This document shows, piece by piece, positions 1 to 8,403 of a stretch of 64,000 nucleotides of DNA. The DNA comes from an uncultured Roseovarius sp. (GTDB lineage: Bacteria > Pseudomonadota > Alphaproteobacteria > Rhodobacterales > Rhodobacteraceae), in assembly GCF_947489715.1 (NCBI RefSeq), contig NZ_CANLER010000010.1:1-64000 (forward strand), in the 5' to 3' direction. The number at the start of each line of letters is the position of its first letter. The first letter of the stretch is position 1. Position numbers and translations under genes: made by a program. The notes under the pieces are model-generated. The model was not told the DNA's origin. It did no database searches and was given only the letters and a program-made list of their open reading frames with translations.

Positions 1-119
1 TCGCCATCGCCATGGTCGGTATGCCCGTCGCCATCGCCATGGTCGGTATGCCCGTCGCCATCGCCATGGTCGGTATGCCCGTCGCCATCGCCATGGTCGG
101 TATGACCGTCGCCATCGGT
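1..119. repeat. 27-bp tandem repeat coding for a nonapeptide
   Basis: Four 27-bp units lie at 12-38, 39-65, 66-92 and 93-119, with a partial unit at 1-11, so the array continues past the window edge. The first three full units are identical; the fourth differs by a C to A change and at its last base. On the minus strand the unit is in frame with the PA14 gene and encodes DGDGHTDHG-type repeats. Because the unit is a multiple of three, copy-number change would alter protein length without shifting the frame. Confidence 0.95.
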
Positions 120-893
120 TTCAGGTCGTGCGTAGGACAAACTGGAACCACTGATCGGTATACGGGAGAATTCCGTGTCTGGTCCCGCCCACTCCAGCTG
201 AAGGGTTTGGGAACTGGTATTCTCAAGATACAAGATCTTGATTTCGTGCACACCAGCAGCGAGATGCAATTCAAGCACCCCGGAACGAAGACCATCAGGA
301 CCTTTGTTTCTGTTCAGAATAACGCGCGTGCCATCGATAAACAAAGCAGCGCTGTCATCGGACTTAAGGAAGAGTGTGTATGCCCCGCCTTTTTCAACGT
401 TCAGATGACCACTGAAGCGCGCCGCAAAATTGTTGACGGGACCATCTTCGAAAAACGCCTTGCGTGAGCGATAGATGTCCAGTTGATCTACCGCGTTCAC
501 AAAGTCCGGTTTCTTGTAGAAGTTCACTCTACCGATTGAGCTTACCACTTCTGGGAGCAGGAAATACTCTGCTTTTAGGCCGTCGACCTGAGGGGCATCG
601 TGCTCTTCCTCCAGGTGCTTCTGTCTTTCTGCCTCACGCATTTCGGCCAACGCTTTCCGCTTTTCGATAAGCGCTTCCTGCCTCTCTGCGAGGACTTTTT
701 TCTGTTCGGCTCGTTGCTCGGCCAGAGCTTTCTTTCGCTCTGCCGCTGCTTTGCGCGCCGCCTGCTGTTGCATCGCCAACTGCAGCATCAAATTGTACTG
801 TATGGTCCAGACGCTCGGGAAGTACCCGAGTTGTGAGCCCGCTTGCGGACTCGGAAAAAACAATTGAAATGCCCCATGTTGGAGGTTGCTCAT
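1..893 (-). CDS. PA14-domain protein with coiled-coil segment and Asp/Gly/His repeats (3' end outside window)
   Basis: No stop codon occurs before the left edge, so at least 297 residues are encoded and the C-terminus is missing. The start ATG at 893 (MSNLQHGAFQ) has GGGAG about 10 bases upstream. Residues about 35-95 are a charged Ala/Glu/Lys/Arg/Gln stretch, probably a helix or coiled coil (KKALAEQRAEQKK). Residues about 105-245 match a PA14 domain: NNFAARFSGHLNVEKGGAY, then FLKSDDSAALFIDGTRV, then LHLAAGVHEIKILYLE. PA14 is a beta-sandwich that often binds carbohydrate. From about residue 260 the protein becomes tandem nonapeptides of the type DGDGHTDHG. This composition suggests metal binding, but that is inference. 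No signal peptide is obvious. Its place beside polysaccharide genes fits a surface or matrix protein. The domain call is good; function is unknown. Confidence 0.8.
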   Translation of the reverse strand, partial: MSNLQHGAFQLFFPSPQAGSQLGYFPSVWTIQYNLMLQLAMQQQAARKAAAERKKALAEQRAEQKKVLAERQEALIEKRKALAEMREAERQKHLEEEHDAPQVDGLKAEYFLLPEVVSSIGRVNFYKKPDFVNAVDQLDIYRSRKAFFEDGPVNNFAARFSGHLNVEKGGAYTLFLKSDDSAALFIDGTRVILNRNKGPDGLRSGVLELHLAAGVHEIKILYLENTSSQTLQLEWAGPDTEFSRIPISGSSLSYARPETDGDGHTDHGDGDGHTDHGDGDGHTDHGDGDGHTDHGDG

Positions 894-1371
894 GACCGAC
901 GCTCCCGTATTTCATCCCCACTTGCTGTACTCCTTGGTTTACATTCTGGACATTTTTGAGGCTAAGACGCGGCAATAAGGGGCCAGCGCCAGCGTGGCTT
1001 GGTTGGGAAACAGACTACTTCTGATACTGAACAGGGTGCCGAGACGTGGCAAACTTGGTATTAAAATCAGTTACTTGCACAGAACAAAGAGTTGACCGAT
1101 CTGATTTCAATCGAACCGGCCAGCGACGAAAACTGATCTGAGGATACTGCCGTCACCTCTATGTATGGATTCGCTCCACTTTGTACGGGGTGCACACTAG
1201 GGCGAATGACAAATGAGGAGCAATTGAGAAGCGGAAAACAACCAGAAGTTGGCATTTTCCTGCTTAAAATCACCAAAAGCAGCGGGGTTTCCCGCCAATC
1301 GGACCTATTGGGACGCCCGGCTATACCAATGGCCAGCTTTCACTTTTCAAAACCGCAATGAACACTCGGGT
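894..1371. other. Gene-poor stretch upstream of the PA14 gene
   Basis: No convincing coding sequence was found in either direction. Open frames here are short, lack a ribosome binding site and have no recognisable family features. The stretch presumably holds the promoter of the PA14 gene, but no clear -35/-10 pair stands out. Confidence 0.5.
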
Positions 1372-1809
1372 CTACCGATAAAAGCAAAATTCATCTTCCT
1401 GAAGAAGCTCGGCAATCTTTTCTTTCAGAGGTCTTTCCCTGTGTCGTGTGTATCGCGCGGCACTGGGTTGTATCAAAACTTCATCATAGCGCATGACACG
1501 CGGCAATTCCGGGCGAATAGACATCTCGTCTTCTGGAACGATCGAGCTGCCGCGGAGCAGATGGAACAAGCCTTCTCGTGTACCCTTGAGATGTTCAGGA
1601 ACTTGATCGTTCGAGTTTTTTGCAGACATTTCCAGCCAACGGCCCTTTCTGAGCCATGCAATTTGGCCCCCCCAAGATTGGTAATGAACAGCGAATACTG
1701 GCTAAAAAAGGGCGTTGTCGGGCAATTGTTCTGGCTGAGCTGCTGAAATACGGTCGCAGCCTATACGAAAGGTTAGAAAAACACTCAAAAGCAATCGTTT
1801 GAAGCTCAT
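1372..1809 (-). pseudogene. Broken gene for a small exported protein (internal stop at 1702-1704)
   Basis: Reading from ATG 1809 gives a plausible signal peptide (MSFKRLLLSVFLTFRIG, then ISAAQPEQ), then TAG at codon 36. The same frame continues open for 109 more codons to a stop at 1372. The downstream part looks like real protein (GGQIAWLRKGRWLEMSAKNS, later RPLKEKIAELLQEDEFCFYR). The TAG lies directly after a run of six T on the coding strand, and a run of seven G follows about 35 bases later. A one-base loss in the first run plus a one-base gain in the second would also restore one frame, with a different short joining segment. It may be a true nonsense allele, a decayed gene or a base-calling artefact. 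Translation could restart at ATG 1629, giving an 85-residue protein without export signal. The family was not recognised. Confidence 0.5.
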
Positions 1810-2144
1810 TTCGCCAAAACGTCTTGTCGGATTTCGCGAATCCTGTCGGCTTTTCTTTCCCCGTCAAGTTTATGCTTTATCTTGTATACGCCTACCTCTG
1901 CGACACTATATCGTCTTTTTTAAACATTCGCCAAGCTTCTTGTTACGTCACTCAACCTATCCGCGAAATTTACAAGTGCGGCGCATGAAGAAGAGGTCTA
2001 CACTGTGTTGCAAAACGACTTTGAGGCAATCTGAAGCGCAGTAGCCATCGAGTTCCAAGGAAGAAAACCCCAAGGCGATATCTCAAATGAGTAGCCTCCG
2101 AAAGTAGCGAGAAATAGCGCCTTAGCTCTGAGATGGGGCTTTGG
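1810..2144. other. Intergenic stretch without a recognisable gene
   Basis: The stretch lies between the start of the broken exported-protein gene and the 3' end of the GT4 glycosyltransferase. Only short, unsupported open frames were seen, and no clear terminator hairpin follows the glycosyltransferase. Confidence 0.5.
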
Positions 2145-3344
2145 TCAGGACGTTTTCCGAATCAAATCCAGTAATGCGGCTGAATTTTTGCGGATATCAT
2201 GCCTTTCCATCACGCGACGGCGACCTTCCTGACCTAAAGCCTTGAGCTTGGTGGGGCCTGTGCTCAACGCTGCATCCATCGCCTGAGCAATGTTGCCTAC
2301 AGATCCTGCTGGTATGATCCATCCACAGCCGTCGTCGACCAATTCGGGAATGCCAGCAATATAGGTCGAGATCGCCGGGCGACCTAAAGCCAGCGCTTCC
2401 ATGATAACCACCGGCAAGCCTTCGGCAAAGCTGGGCAGCAATAACGCGCGGGCGCGGCTTAGTTCGTCCCGAACGGTTTGATTGTCACGCCATCCAAGCA
2501 GTTTCACATTTTCAGAGAGGCCGTGACGTCTGATCGCTGCTTCGACATCGGCACGGCTTTCCCCGTCACCAATTAGGTTGACACGTATCTCGGGATGCTT
2601 GGCGGCAACCTGCGCTATGGCCTCAACCACCAATGTCTGAGCCTTTTGCTGGCAAAGCCGACCGACGGAAACAAACGGCGCTTCTTTGTTAAAAGGAGCT
2701 TCGCTGGATGCAAACTCTTCCACGTCGATACCGCAGCCAACAATATGCAACTTGTCCCAATGGTCCATCCCCGAAGCGCGAGCAAGTTGCACCCGGCAAT
2801 AATTGGAAATGGCGACAGCAAACCGCGATTCTGCCACTTTCAAACCCAAGGACGACCGGCCCCAATCGACGAATTCATCGGGACCGTGTGCGGTAAAGCT
2901 GTAACCAGGTCCGCCAAGACGATGAGACAGCATGGCGACCGCCGCGGAGTTGGTCGAAAAATGAGTGTGGAGATGCGAAATACCGTCACTATTGGCGCGG
3001 CGTTTCAGCGAGATGGACTCCAGCAGGTAAGCGACATGGGGGATGAATGCGCCGCCGGCGTTCCGCAAAAGACGTAGCCAGGTCGAGATCGCACGGGCCA
3101 TCCCGACAGGATTGGAAATAACCTCTTTGAAGAAATCACGCAGCAATCCCGGAAGTCTTCCGACCAGCAGGTAGAAGGTCCTTTCTTTCTCGGCTATGTC
3201 CTGATCGTCCACCAATGTTTCAGACCACGGGCGTATCGCGTAACGCTTAACCTCGACCCCCTGATCTTCGATCGCGTGGATCTCTCGACGAATGAAAGTG
3301 GTGCTCGTCATTGGGTAGGCGTTCATCAGGTAACCGATGCGCAT
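2145..3344 (-). CDS. Glycosyltransferase, GT4-like (GT-B fold)
   Basis: The protein has 399 residues. The N-terminal Rossmann half begins RIGYLMNAYPMTSTTFIRRE, a start seen in exopolysaccharide glycosyltransferases of the GT4 family. The C-terminal half has the sugar-nucleotide binding segment FVSVGRLCQQKAQTLVVEAI and the E-x7-E element within FAEGLPVVIMEALALG, expected for retaining GT4 enzymes. It probably transfers a sugar from a nucleotide donor to a lipid-linked oligosaccharide at the cytoplasmic face of the inner membrane; donor and acceptor cannot be read from sequence. The start at 3344 has a G-rich stretch upstream and lies 3 bp after the stop of the Gfo/Idh gene at 3348, so the two are co-transcribed. 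It is the last gene of this operon segment. Confidence 0.88.
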   Translation of the reverse strand: MRIGYLMNAYPMTSTTFIRREIHAIEDQGVEVKRYAIRPWSETLVDDQDIAEKERTFYLLVGRLPGLLRDFFKEVISNPVGMARAISTWLRLLRNAGGAFIPHVAYLLESISLKRRANSDGISHLHTHFSTNSAAVAMLSHRLGGPGYSFTAHGPDEFVDWGRSSLGLKVAESRFAVAISNYCRVQLARASGMDHWDKLHIVGCGIDVEEFASSEAPFNKEAPFVSVGRLCQQKAQTLVVEAIAQVAAKHPEIRVNLIGDGESRADVEAAIRRHGLSENVKLLGWRDNQTVRDELSRARALLLPSFAEGLPVVIMEALALGRPAISTYIAGIPELVDDGCGWIIPAGSVGNIAQAMDAALSTGPTKLKALGQEGRRRVMERHDIRKNSAALLDLIRKTS

Positions 3345-3347
3345 TGA

Positions 3348-4421
3348 CTAAGCCCCCCTGCTTTGGCGGCGAGCTTGATCCAGAACCTCTTGCGTGGCCA
3401 ACGACAATTCCAAGGGAATTAAATTGCTTTCATTGCGACCACCTCGGATCAGATTACGAAAATGTTCCAGTATAGGGATGTATTGATCCGATCCATGCGG
3501 GATAAACTTGGCTGCGGTGGCATCGCGAAATCGTTTTATCTTGCGCAGCATGGGGTTTGATTTCAGACGGGATTTAAATCCTGCCTTGGTGGGCCCTAAG
3601 TGGCTTGAGGATCGAACAATGCCTTCCGGACTCATTTGCTGACAAAGCAGAGATTCTGAACCAACAATAGGCGCACCTAATTGCAATATACCATGAGTAC
3701 AGGACAATGCAGCGGTATTGGACATGAGCGCATTCAGCGAAACACTGATCTGGGATGTCGCGCCTGAAACGTGTGAGATACAAACATCCGTGGTTAGATC
3801 GGTACCGTTTTCGTCGAACTGCGCTGCGGCGTGGACAGACTCCGCCGGTCCTAGAAGATGTATGGCCAGCGAAATGCCATAGACACCGCGATCCAATAGC
3901 GCACCACCATCCTGAGGATCATATATTGACGGATAGCCTTCGCGCATAACTGGATAACCGAATGAAAACTGCAGGTGTACCGGTTTGCCGTAGCTTTGGC
4001 TGTTTAGCCTTTCACTAAGCTCAAGATATGAGGGAAGCGCGAGACACCATAGGTTTTCCATGAGCAGGCAGTTTCCAGACCGCGCCGCATTTGCCAAAGT
4101 TTTCGCATCCTTAAGTTTTGTTGCCAGTGGTTTTTCCAGGAGGATGGGTTTGCGTGCCTTAAGCGCGGCGAGACCGTCAGAAACGTGATTGCCAGATTGA
4201 CCGCAAATGTAAACGGCCTCCACGTCAGGCTGTTCTGATAGTTCTTCCGATGAGCCAAAGGACTTTGGCACGTCGAAACCTTTGGCAAACTCGCACGCGC
4301 GACCTTCTGACCTTGAAGCAACGGCATGTACAGTGAAATCTGGTATAGCCGCAAGCGCATGCATCATGCGCGCGGCCATGGCACCGGTACCTACAATGCC
4401 CAATCGAATCGGATCTTTCAT
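3348..4421 (-). CDS. Gfo/Idh/MocA family oxidoreductase
   Basis: The N-terminus carries a dinucleotide-binding motif (IRLGIVGTGAMAARMMHAL), followed by the EKP signature in ILLEKPLATKLKDAK, which places the catalytic Lys region of this family. The C-terminal half fits the substrate-binding alpha/beta domain (DRGVYGISLAIHLLG). Such enzymes oxidise or reduce sugars, often nucleotide-linked ones, with NAD(P). In this setting a role in making a modified sugar is likely but not proven. ATG 4421 (MKDPIRLG) was preferred over 4472 because homology begins there and it avoids overlap with the upstream gene, which ends at 4429. The next upstream gene belongs to the same superfamily, and the two may be an ancient tandem pair or act in sequence. 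Confidence 0.88.
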   Translation of the reverse strand: MKDPIRLGIVGTGAMAARMMHALAAIPDFTVHAVASRSEGRACEFAKGFDVPKSFGSSEELSEQPDVEAVYICGQSGNHVSDGLAALKARKPILLEKPLATKLKDAKTLANAARSGNCLLMENLWCLALPSYLELSERLNSQSYGKPVHLQFSFGYPVMREGYPSIYDPQDGGALLDRGVYGISLAIHLLGPAESVHAAAQFDENGTDLTTDVCISHVSGATSQISVSLNALMSNTAALSCTHGILQLGAPIVGSESLLCQQMSPEGIVRSSSHLGPTKAGFKSRLKSNPMLRKIKRFRDATAAKFIPHGSDQYIPILEHFRNLIRGGRNESNLIPLELSLATQEVLDQARRQSRGA

Positions 4422-4428
4422 GTCACTC

Positions 4429-5562
4429 TTATCCAAGCTTTTGTGCCCAGGGCATAGGTTCCAGTGGGTCACAGCGCGTCGTCATTCGTTGCGCGCCTGT
4501 CGTCTCTTCGGAATCCTGAATAGCCAACGTCACTTCTGTCAAATGCAAGGCAAGGTCAATGGACATGCGCGAAGCTCGCTTTTCTACTAAGGCGTCGGCA
4601 AGCTCAGTCACGCCTAAAGCAAAGTTCATTGAGGCCGAGCCCCATCGTCCCACCTTTGGGTGCGTTTCACCGGGCAGTTTCAAACGTTTTGCAATTGGCG
4701 ATTCCATCAAACGCCGGCGCAGGTTGAAGCGGCGGCGAAACCGAACCTTGGCGGTGTTGTTCCAAGCCTCGTCCAGTTCGATCACGCCACGATCCCCGAC
4801 GATTCGCAGAGAATGGTTATGCGGGCCGATGATTGTGCAGGTCAATCTAGCGACAACCCCGGACTCGAAAAAAAGCGTTGCGACTGAGAAATCAGGTGCG
4901 GGCGCATCAACTGGGAGTAAATCACATACTTGGCGTGACGATGCGGCGACAACGGAGCGGATCGAACCAAAGATCGATATCAACCAGGTCAGGTAGTAGC
5001 CAGCATGCTCCAACGTGCAGCCAACTTCGAATTCGTCACCTGCTGGCCAAGGTGCGCCACTTTCGCTGATCCAATCAGCATAGCGAGCCTGTGGTATGAA
5101 CCCATCATCGAGCTCTGCATATATCGCTCGAACCTTACCGGCGACATTTTCGCGGATGGCCGCACCTACGGTTTGTGCGGCTTCACCAAGAAAGCTACAG
5201 GGCGCAGACGCCAACATCAGGTTACTTTCGCGCGCCTGATCGCAAAGTGTCTTTGCGTCTTTAAGGGTCGTCGCCAACGGCTTTTCGGTATAGACGTGAC
5301 ATCCCGCTTCCAATCCAGCCATGCCAATTTCGAAATGCGACGATGGATTGGTGAGATTGAGCACAATCCCACCTGGACCAATTGCACTGAGTAATTCGTC
5401 CTGTGAGGTAAATGCAGGTTGTTTCCAGAAGGCGCAAAATTGCGCGAGACGTTCGGGGCGACGATCAAAAGCACCAACAAGCTCGAAATTCGTGCCAAGC
5501 TGGATCGACCGCATATAAAGATCGGCCACAAATCCGGTTCCGATGATGCCAACCTTGATCAT
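4429..5562 (-). CDS. Gfo/Idh/MocA family oxidoreductase
   Basis: The protein has 377 residues. It has a nucleotide-binding start (IKVGIIGTGFVADLYMRSIQ) and the EKP element in HVYTEKPLATTLKDAKTL. Its C-terminal part contains GCTLEHAGYYLTWLISIFG, in the position of the family's substrate-binding helix. It is clearly related to, but not nearly identical with, the downstream gene. It is an NAD(P)-dependent sugar dehydrogenase or reductase by family; the substrate is unknown. It is divergent from the GT2 gene that starts near 5755, and about 190 bp between them should hold both promoters. It is the first gene of a three-gene minus-strand run (two dehydrogenases and a GT4 enzyme). Confidence 0.88.
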   Translation of the reverse strand: MIKVGIIGTGFVADLYMRSIQLGTNFELVGAFDRRPERLAQFCAFWKQPAFTSQDELLSAIGPGGIVLNLTNPSSHFEIGMAGLEAGCHVYTEKPLATTLKDAKTLCDQARESNLMLASAPCSFLGEAAQTVGAAIRENVAGKVRAIYAELDDGFIPQARYADWISESGAPWPAGDEFEVGCTLEHAGYYLTWLISIFGSIRSVVAASSRQVCDLLPVDAPAPDFSVATLFFESGVVARLTCTIIGPHNHSLRIVGDRGVIELDEAWNNTAKVRFRRRFNLRRRLMESPIAKRLKLPGETHPKVGRWGSASMNFALGVTELADALVEKRASRMSIDLALHLTEVTLAIQDSEETTGAQRMTTRCDPLEPMPWAQKLG

Positions 5563-5754
5563 GTCGCTTAACTGCCAGTCCCTCTTGTCAGCAATGTGGC
5601 CCTATTAGGAAATCCATGTGTTTGTCTGTGCCTCTGGTGCCGTGGAGGGACGATTTTGTCCATAATATTCTGCACATGGCTGGCTTGATAGTCGACAAAA
5701 CCCCCAAGAAACGGGTAACGGTCAGTGACGACGATCAAGAAATGGGCAGACAGC

Positions 5755-6618
5755 ATGACAGAAGGATCGACAGATCGGGGGAACAAGAAAACCCTGATGA
5801 GTGTGATCATCGCTGCCCGGAATGAAGAAGATTACATTGGCGATTGCCTTGAGGCTTTGCTGGCTCAATCTTCTGAAACGGGCCAGACAGAGACTATTCT
5901 GGCTGCAAATGCATGTACCGACCGGACTGTCGAAGTGGCTGAAAGTTTTCAGGAAAGGTTCGAATCGCGTGGATGGTTATTGCGCATTGTTGAGGTGCCC
6001 GAGCCAGGAAAGGTGAACGCGCTGAACTGGGCAGATAGCATGGCACAAGGTGAAGTGTTGGTATTTCTTGACGCTGATGTGCGTTGCGACCCAGACCTGC
6101 TGATGCAGCTGCGCGAAGTTTTGAAAGTAGATAAGCCCACCTATGCTACAGGGGCGTTGAAGGTCACAAAGGCAAAAAGTTGGGTAACGCGGCGCTATGC
6201 AAGGATTTGGGTTGAGTTACCCTTTGTAAAAGGCGGCGCAGTCGGCGCAGGTCTGTTTGCAGTCAATCGTGCGGGCCGTGCTCGTTGGGATACCTTTCCG
6301 GACATCATTTCGGACGATACATTCGTGCGATTGCAGTTTTCGCCCGAAGAAAGGGTTGAGGTTCCTGCGCGCTACCACTGGCCGATGGTTGAAGGATTTG
6401 GAAATCTGGTTCGGGTGCGTCGGCGACAGGATGACGGCGTCCAGGAAATTCATCAGCTATATCCCGAAATCATAGAAAACGAAGCAAAAGCACCGGTAAC
6501 TAGCAGCCAGCTCGCAGGGCTTTTTTTGAGAATGCCAGTGTCATTTACAATCTACGCATTGGTGCATGTTGCAGTGCGGTTGCGTCGTTCGAAATCGGAT
6601 TGGGCGCGGGGCAGGTGA
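5755..6618 (+). CDS. Glycosyltransferase family 2
   Basis: A GT-A fold is indicated by SVIIAARNEEDYIGDCLEAL near the N-terminus and the metal-binding DxD in VLVFLDADVRCDPDLL. A hydrophobic C-terminal helix (MPVSFTIYALVHVAVRL) suggests membrane attachment. It probably adds a sugar to a growing surface polysaccharide from a nucleotide-sugar donor; specificity is unknown. The start is uncertain: GTG 5725, ATG 5755 and ATG 5797 are all in frame, none has a strong Shine-Dalgarno site, and homology begins just after 5797. The stop at 6618 is 2 bp before the next start, so it is an operon with the sulfotransferase-like gene. Confidence 0.85.
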   Translation: MTEGSTDRGNKKTLMSVIIAARNEEDYIGDCLEALLAQSSETGQTETILAANACTDRTVEVAESFQERFESRGWLLRIVEVPEPGKVNALNWADSMAQGEVLVFLDADVRCDPDLLMQLREVLKVDKPTYATGALKVTKAKSWVTRRYARIWVELPFVKGGAVGAGLFAVNRAGRARWDTFPDIISDDTFVRLQFSPEERVEVPARYHWPMVEGFGNLVRVRRRQDDGVQEIHQLYPEIIENEAKAPVTSSQLAGLFLRMPVSFTIYALVHVAVRLRRSKSDWARGR

Positions 6619-6620
6619 GC

Positions 6621-7424
6621 ATGGAACGACACGTTGTTCTGACCTTGGGACGCAGTGGCAGTAACACCTTGTGCGATATGATGAATCAGAACCCGGCAAT
6701 ACTGAACTTCGGCGAAGTTCTGGGTGAGTGGAATGCCATCCGAAAGGTGCAAAAGGCGCTGCCGTTGGTTCCTCAAGATGACGAAGCATTCTTGGATTGG
6801 GTGCTGTATTCGCGGTCATTCCTCAGGACCGTCAATATGATCCGGTCAGCAAAGAAGACGTTGCAGGGAAAAAGGTCAGCGTCAAAGCCTCTTGGCAACA
6901 TAGAGACTTTCGGGATCAAGGATTTTTCGCTGAACTTCATCAAGTTCGGACTTGAAAGATATCTGGATGCACGTTCCGATTTGAAAATAATCGGGTTGCT
7001 GCGCGAAAACGTCGTTGACCGAATGATTTCCAACGCGATGCTTGGGGCGACAGGAGTGATCAAATCCACGAGCGCGGGCAACGGCAGAACCCTGCGCATT
7101 GATCCGGCGCGCATTTCAGGGCTTCTTTCGGATATCGAGACTGAAAATGCCAATCTCGACGCAATGCTGGCGCGAATCCCTCATGCGCGAAAACATGTGA
7201 TCCGATATGACGATTTGTTCTCGGATCAGGACGGTCGCCACGAAACAATGGCTGGAGTTTTTGAGTTTCTGAACGTGGCCCCAATCCGTACCGAAGAACG
7301 CATGGTCAAAATCATTCGCAAACCTGTGTCAGAGGTGATCGAAAACTTTGAAGATTGCGTTGAGGCTGTACAGGGAACGCCCCACGAGGCTTTATTGAGG
7401 GTAGCGGAGCGTGATGAACCCTAG
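6621..7424 (+). CDS. Sulfotransferase-like P-loop protein
   Basis: The protein has 267 residues. The N-terminal motif HVVLTLGRSGSNTLCDMMN matches the 5'-phosphosulfate-binding loop of bacterial sulfotransferases of the Stf0/PAPS-dependent type. DLKIIGLLRENVVDRMISN fits the 3'-phosphate-binding region. These enzymes move sulfate from PAPS to a hydroxyl of a sugar or lipid. ATG 6621 was chosen over the in-frame TTG at 6600 because AGGTGAGC lies just upstream and homology begins there. It is 2 bp after the GT2 gene, so the two probably modify the same polymer. It converges on the minus-strand GT2 gene ending at 7426, leaving no room for a separate terminator. Sequence similarity to the sulfotransferases at 8396 and 59971 is limited to the loop motif. 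Confidence 0.7.
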   Translation: MERHVVLTLGRSGSNTLCDMMNQNPAILNFGEVLGEWNAIRKVQKALPLVPQDDEAFLDWVLYSRSFLRTVNMIRSAKKTLQGKRSASKPLGNIETFGIKDFSLNFIKFGLERYLDARSDLKIIGLLRENVVDRMISNAMLGATGVIKSTSAGNGRTLRIDPARISGLLSDIETENANLDAMLARIPHARKHVIRYDDLFSDQDGRHETMAGVFEFLNVAPIRTEERMVKIIRKPVSEVIENFEDCVEAVQGTPHEALLRVAERDEP

Positions 7425-7425
7425 C

Positions 7426-8403
7426 TCATTTGTATTCGATCAGCCTGCCGCGCCTGTTCAATAAACGCCGCAGCCAATACTCCAACACACCAGTCATCTC
7501 GGCGAATTTTCCGATTACCAACATGCTCGCTCTTTCCCAAGCGATGCGGTCGCCACCCTCTCGGAACGCAAGTCGCAAAACCTGGAACGGGTAGAGCAGC
7601 AAGAGTACGAAGGCCCAGGGAGTGATCAACCAGGCTGTGAAGAAGATGAAAAGTGGCAGGAAAAGCCCCCAATTGAGAGCCTTGCGGGTTTCCCGAACCC
7701 AATGTCGTTCGGGTGGCAAGCCATGCAGTGCCGCACCTTCGGCGAAGGCGTGGCCAGCTCGCCGGGTGCGTTTCCACCATTGCTGGAAACGTGTCATATC
7801 AGCATCGTGCAGTGTCATTTCATGATCCAGGCGCCAGATTTGCCAGCGCCACGCACGCAGCCGAACGCAAAGTTCGGGCTCTTCACCTGCAATCAGGCTG
7901 GGATCAAAACCTTCGACATCGCTTAGCGCCTCGATCCGCATCAGGGCGTCGCCCCCGCACGAATTCGTCATTCCAATCGGCGTATCCCATTCCCAATCAC
8001 ATAGGCGATTATAAATTGATGCGTCAGGATGGCGCTCGCGCCGCCGACCGAAAGCCACAGCAGCATCGGGGTGCGACATCAGAAAGTCTGCGGCGGTTTT
8101 GACCCAACCCTCCTGCAATTCGCAATCACCGTCTATGAATTGAACAAAATCCACATCACGTTCGGCCTTCAGCGTCTCCAACCCGATATTTCTTGCCCGG
8201 GCAGCAGTGAATGCGTTGGACATATCCAATTCGACGACCTTGGCCCCTGCGCGCTGGGCACGTTCAACACTGTCATCTTCTGATCCAGAGTCGACATATA
8301 CAATATTTTCAATCTGCGCACTGACCGAAGCCAGACAGAGACCCAGTCGGTCGCCTTCGTTGCGGCCGATGATGACCGCGCCTATGGCCGGCTGTCTAGT
8401 CAT
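7426..8403 (-). CDS. Glycosyltransferase family 2, membrane-anchored
   Basis: The protein has 325 residues. The N-terminus (IGAVIIGRNEGDRLGLCLAS) and VDSGSEDDSVERAQRAGA are typical of GT2; VQFIDGDCELQEGW gives the DxD. The C-terminal third is hydrophobic (WGLFLPLFIFFTAWLITPWA and WAFVLLLLYPFQVL), so the enzyme should sit in the inner membrane with its catalytic domain in the cytoplasm. The start ATG 8403 (MTRQPAIG) overlaps the 3' end of the sulfotransferase gene by 8 bp; the longer frame to 8481 lies inside that gene and is rejected. The overlap suggests translational coupling with the upstream sulfotransferase. Donor sugar and acceptor are unknown. Confidence 0.87.
   Translation of the reverse strand: MTRQPAIGAVIIGRNEGDRLGLCLASVSAQIENIVYVDSGSEDDSVERAQRAGAKVVELDMSNAFTAARARNIGLETLKAERDVDFVQFIDGDCELQEGWVKTAADFLMSHPDAAVAFGRRRERHPDASIYNRLCDWEWDTPIGMTNSCGGDALMRIEALSDVEGFDPSLIAGEEPELCVRLRAWRWQIWRLDHEMTLHDADMTRFQQWWKRTRRAGHAFAEGAALHGLPPERHWVRETRKALNWGLFLPLFIFFTAWLITPWAFVLLLLYPFQVLRLAFREGGDRIAWERASMLVIGKFAEMTGVLEYWLRRLLNRRGRLIEYK

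Noticed and set aside
1-119. CRISPR-like array
   Set aside because: Units abut without spacers, and they are in frame with a PA14 gene.
1249-1746. 165-residue open frame on the plus strand
   Set aside because: Low-complexity composition with many Cys and Phe, no ribosome site, and it lies opposite the more convincing broken exported-protein gene.
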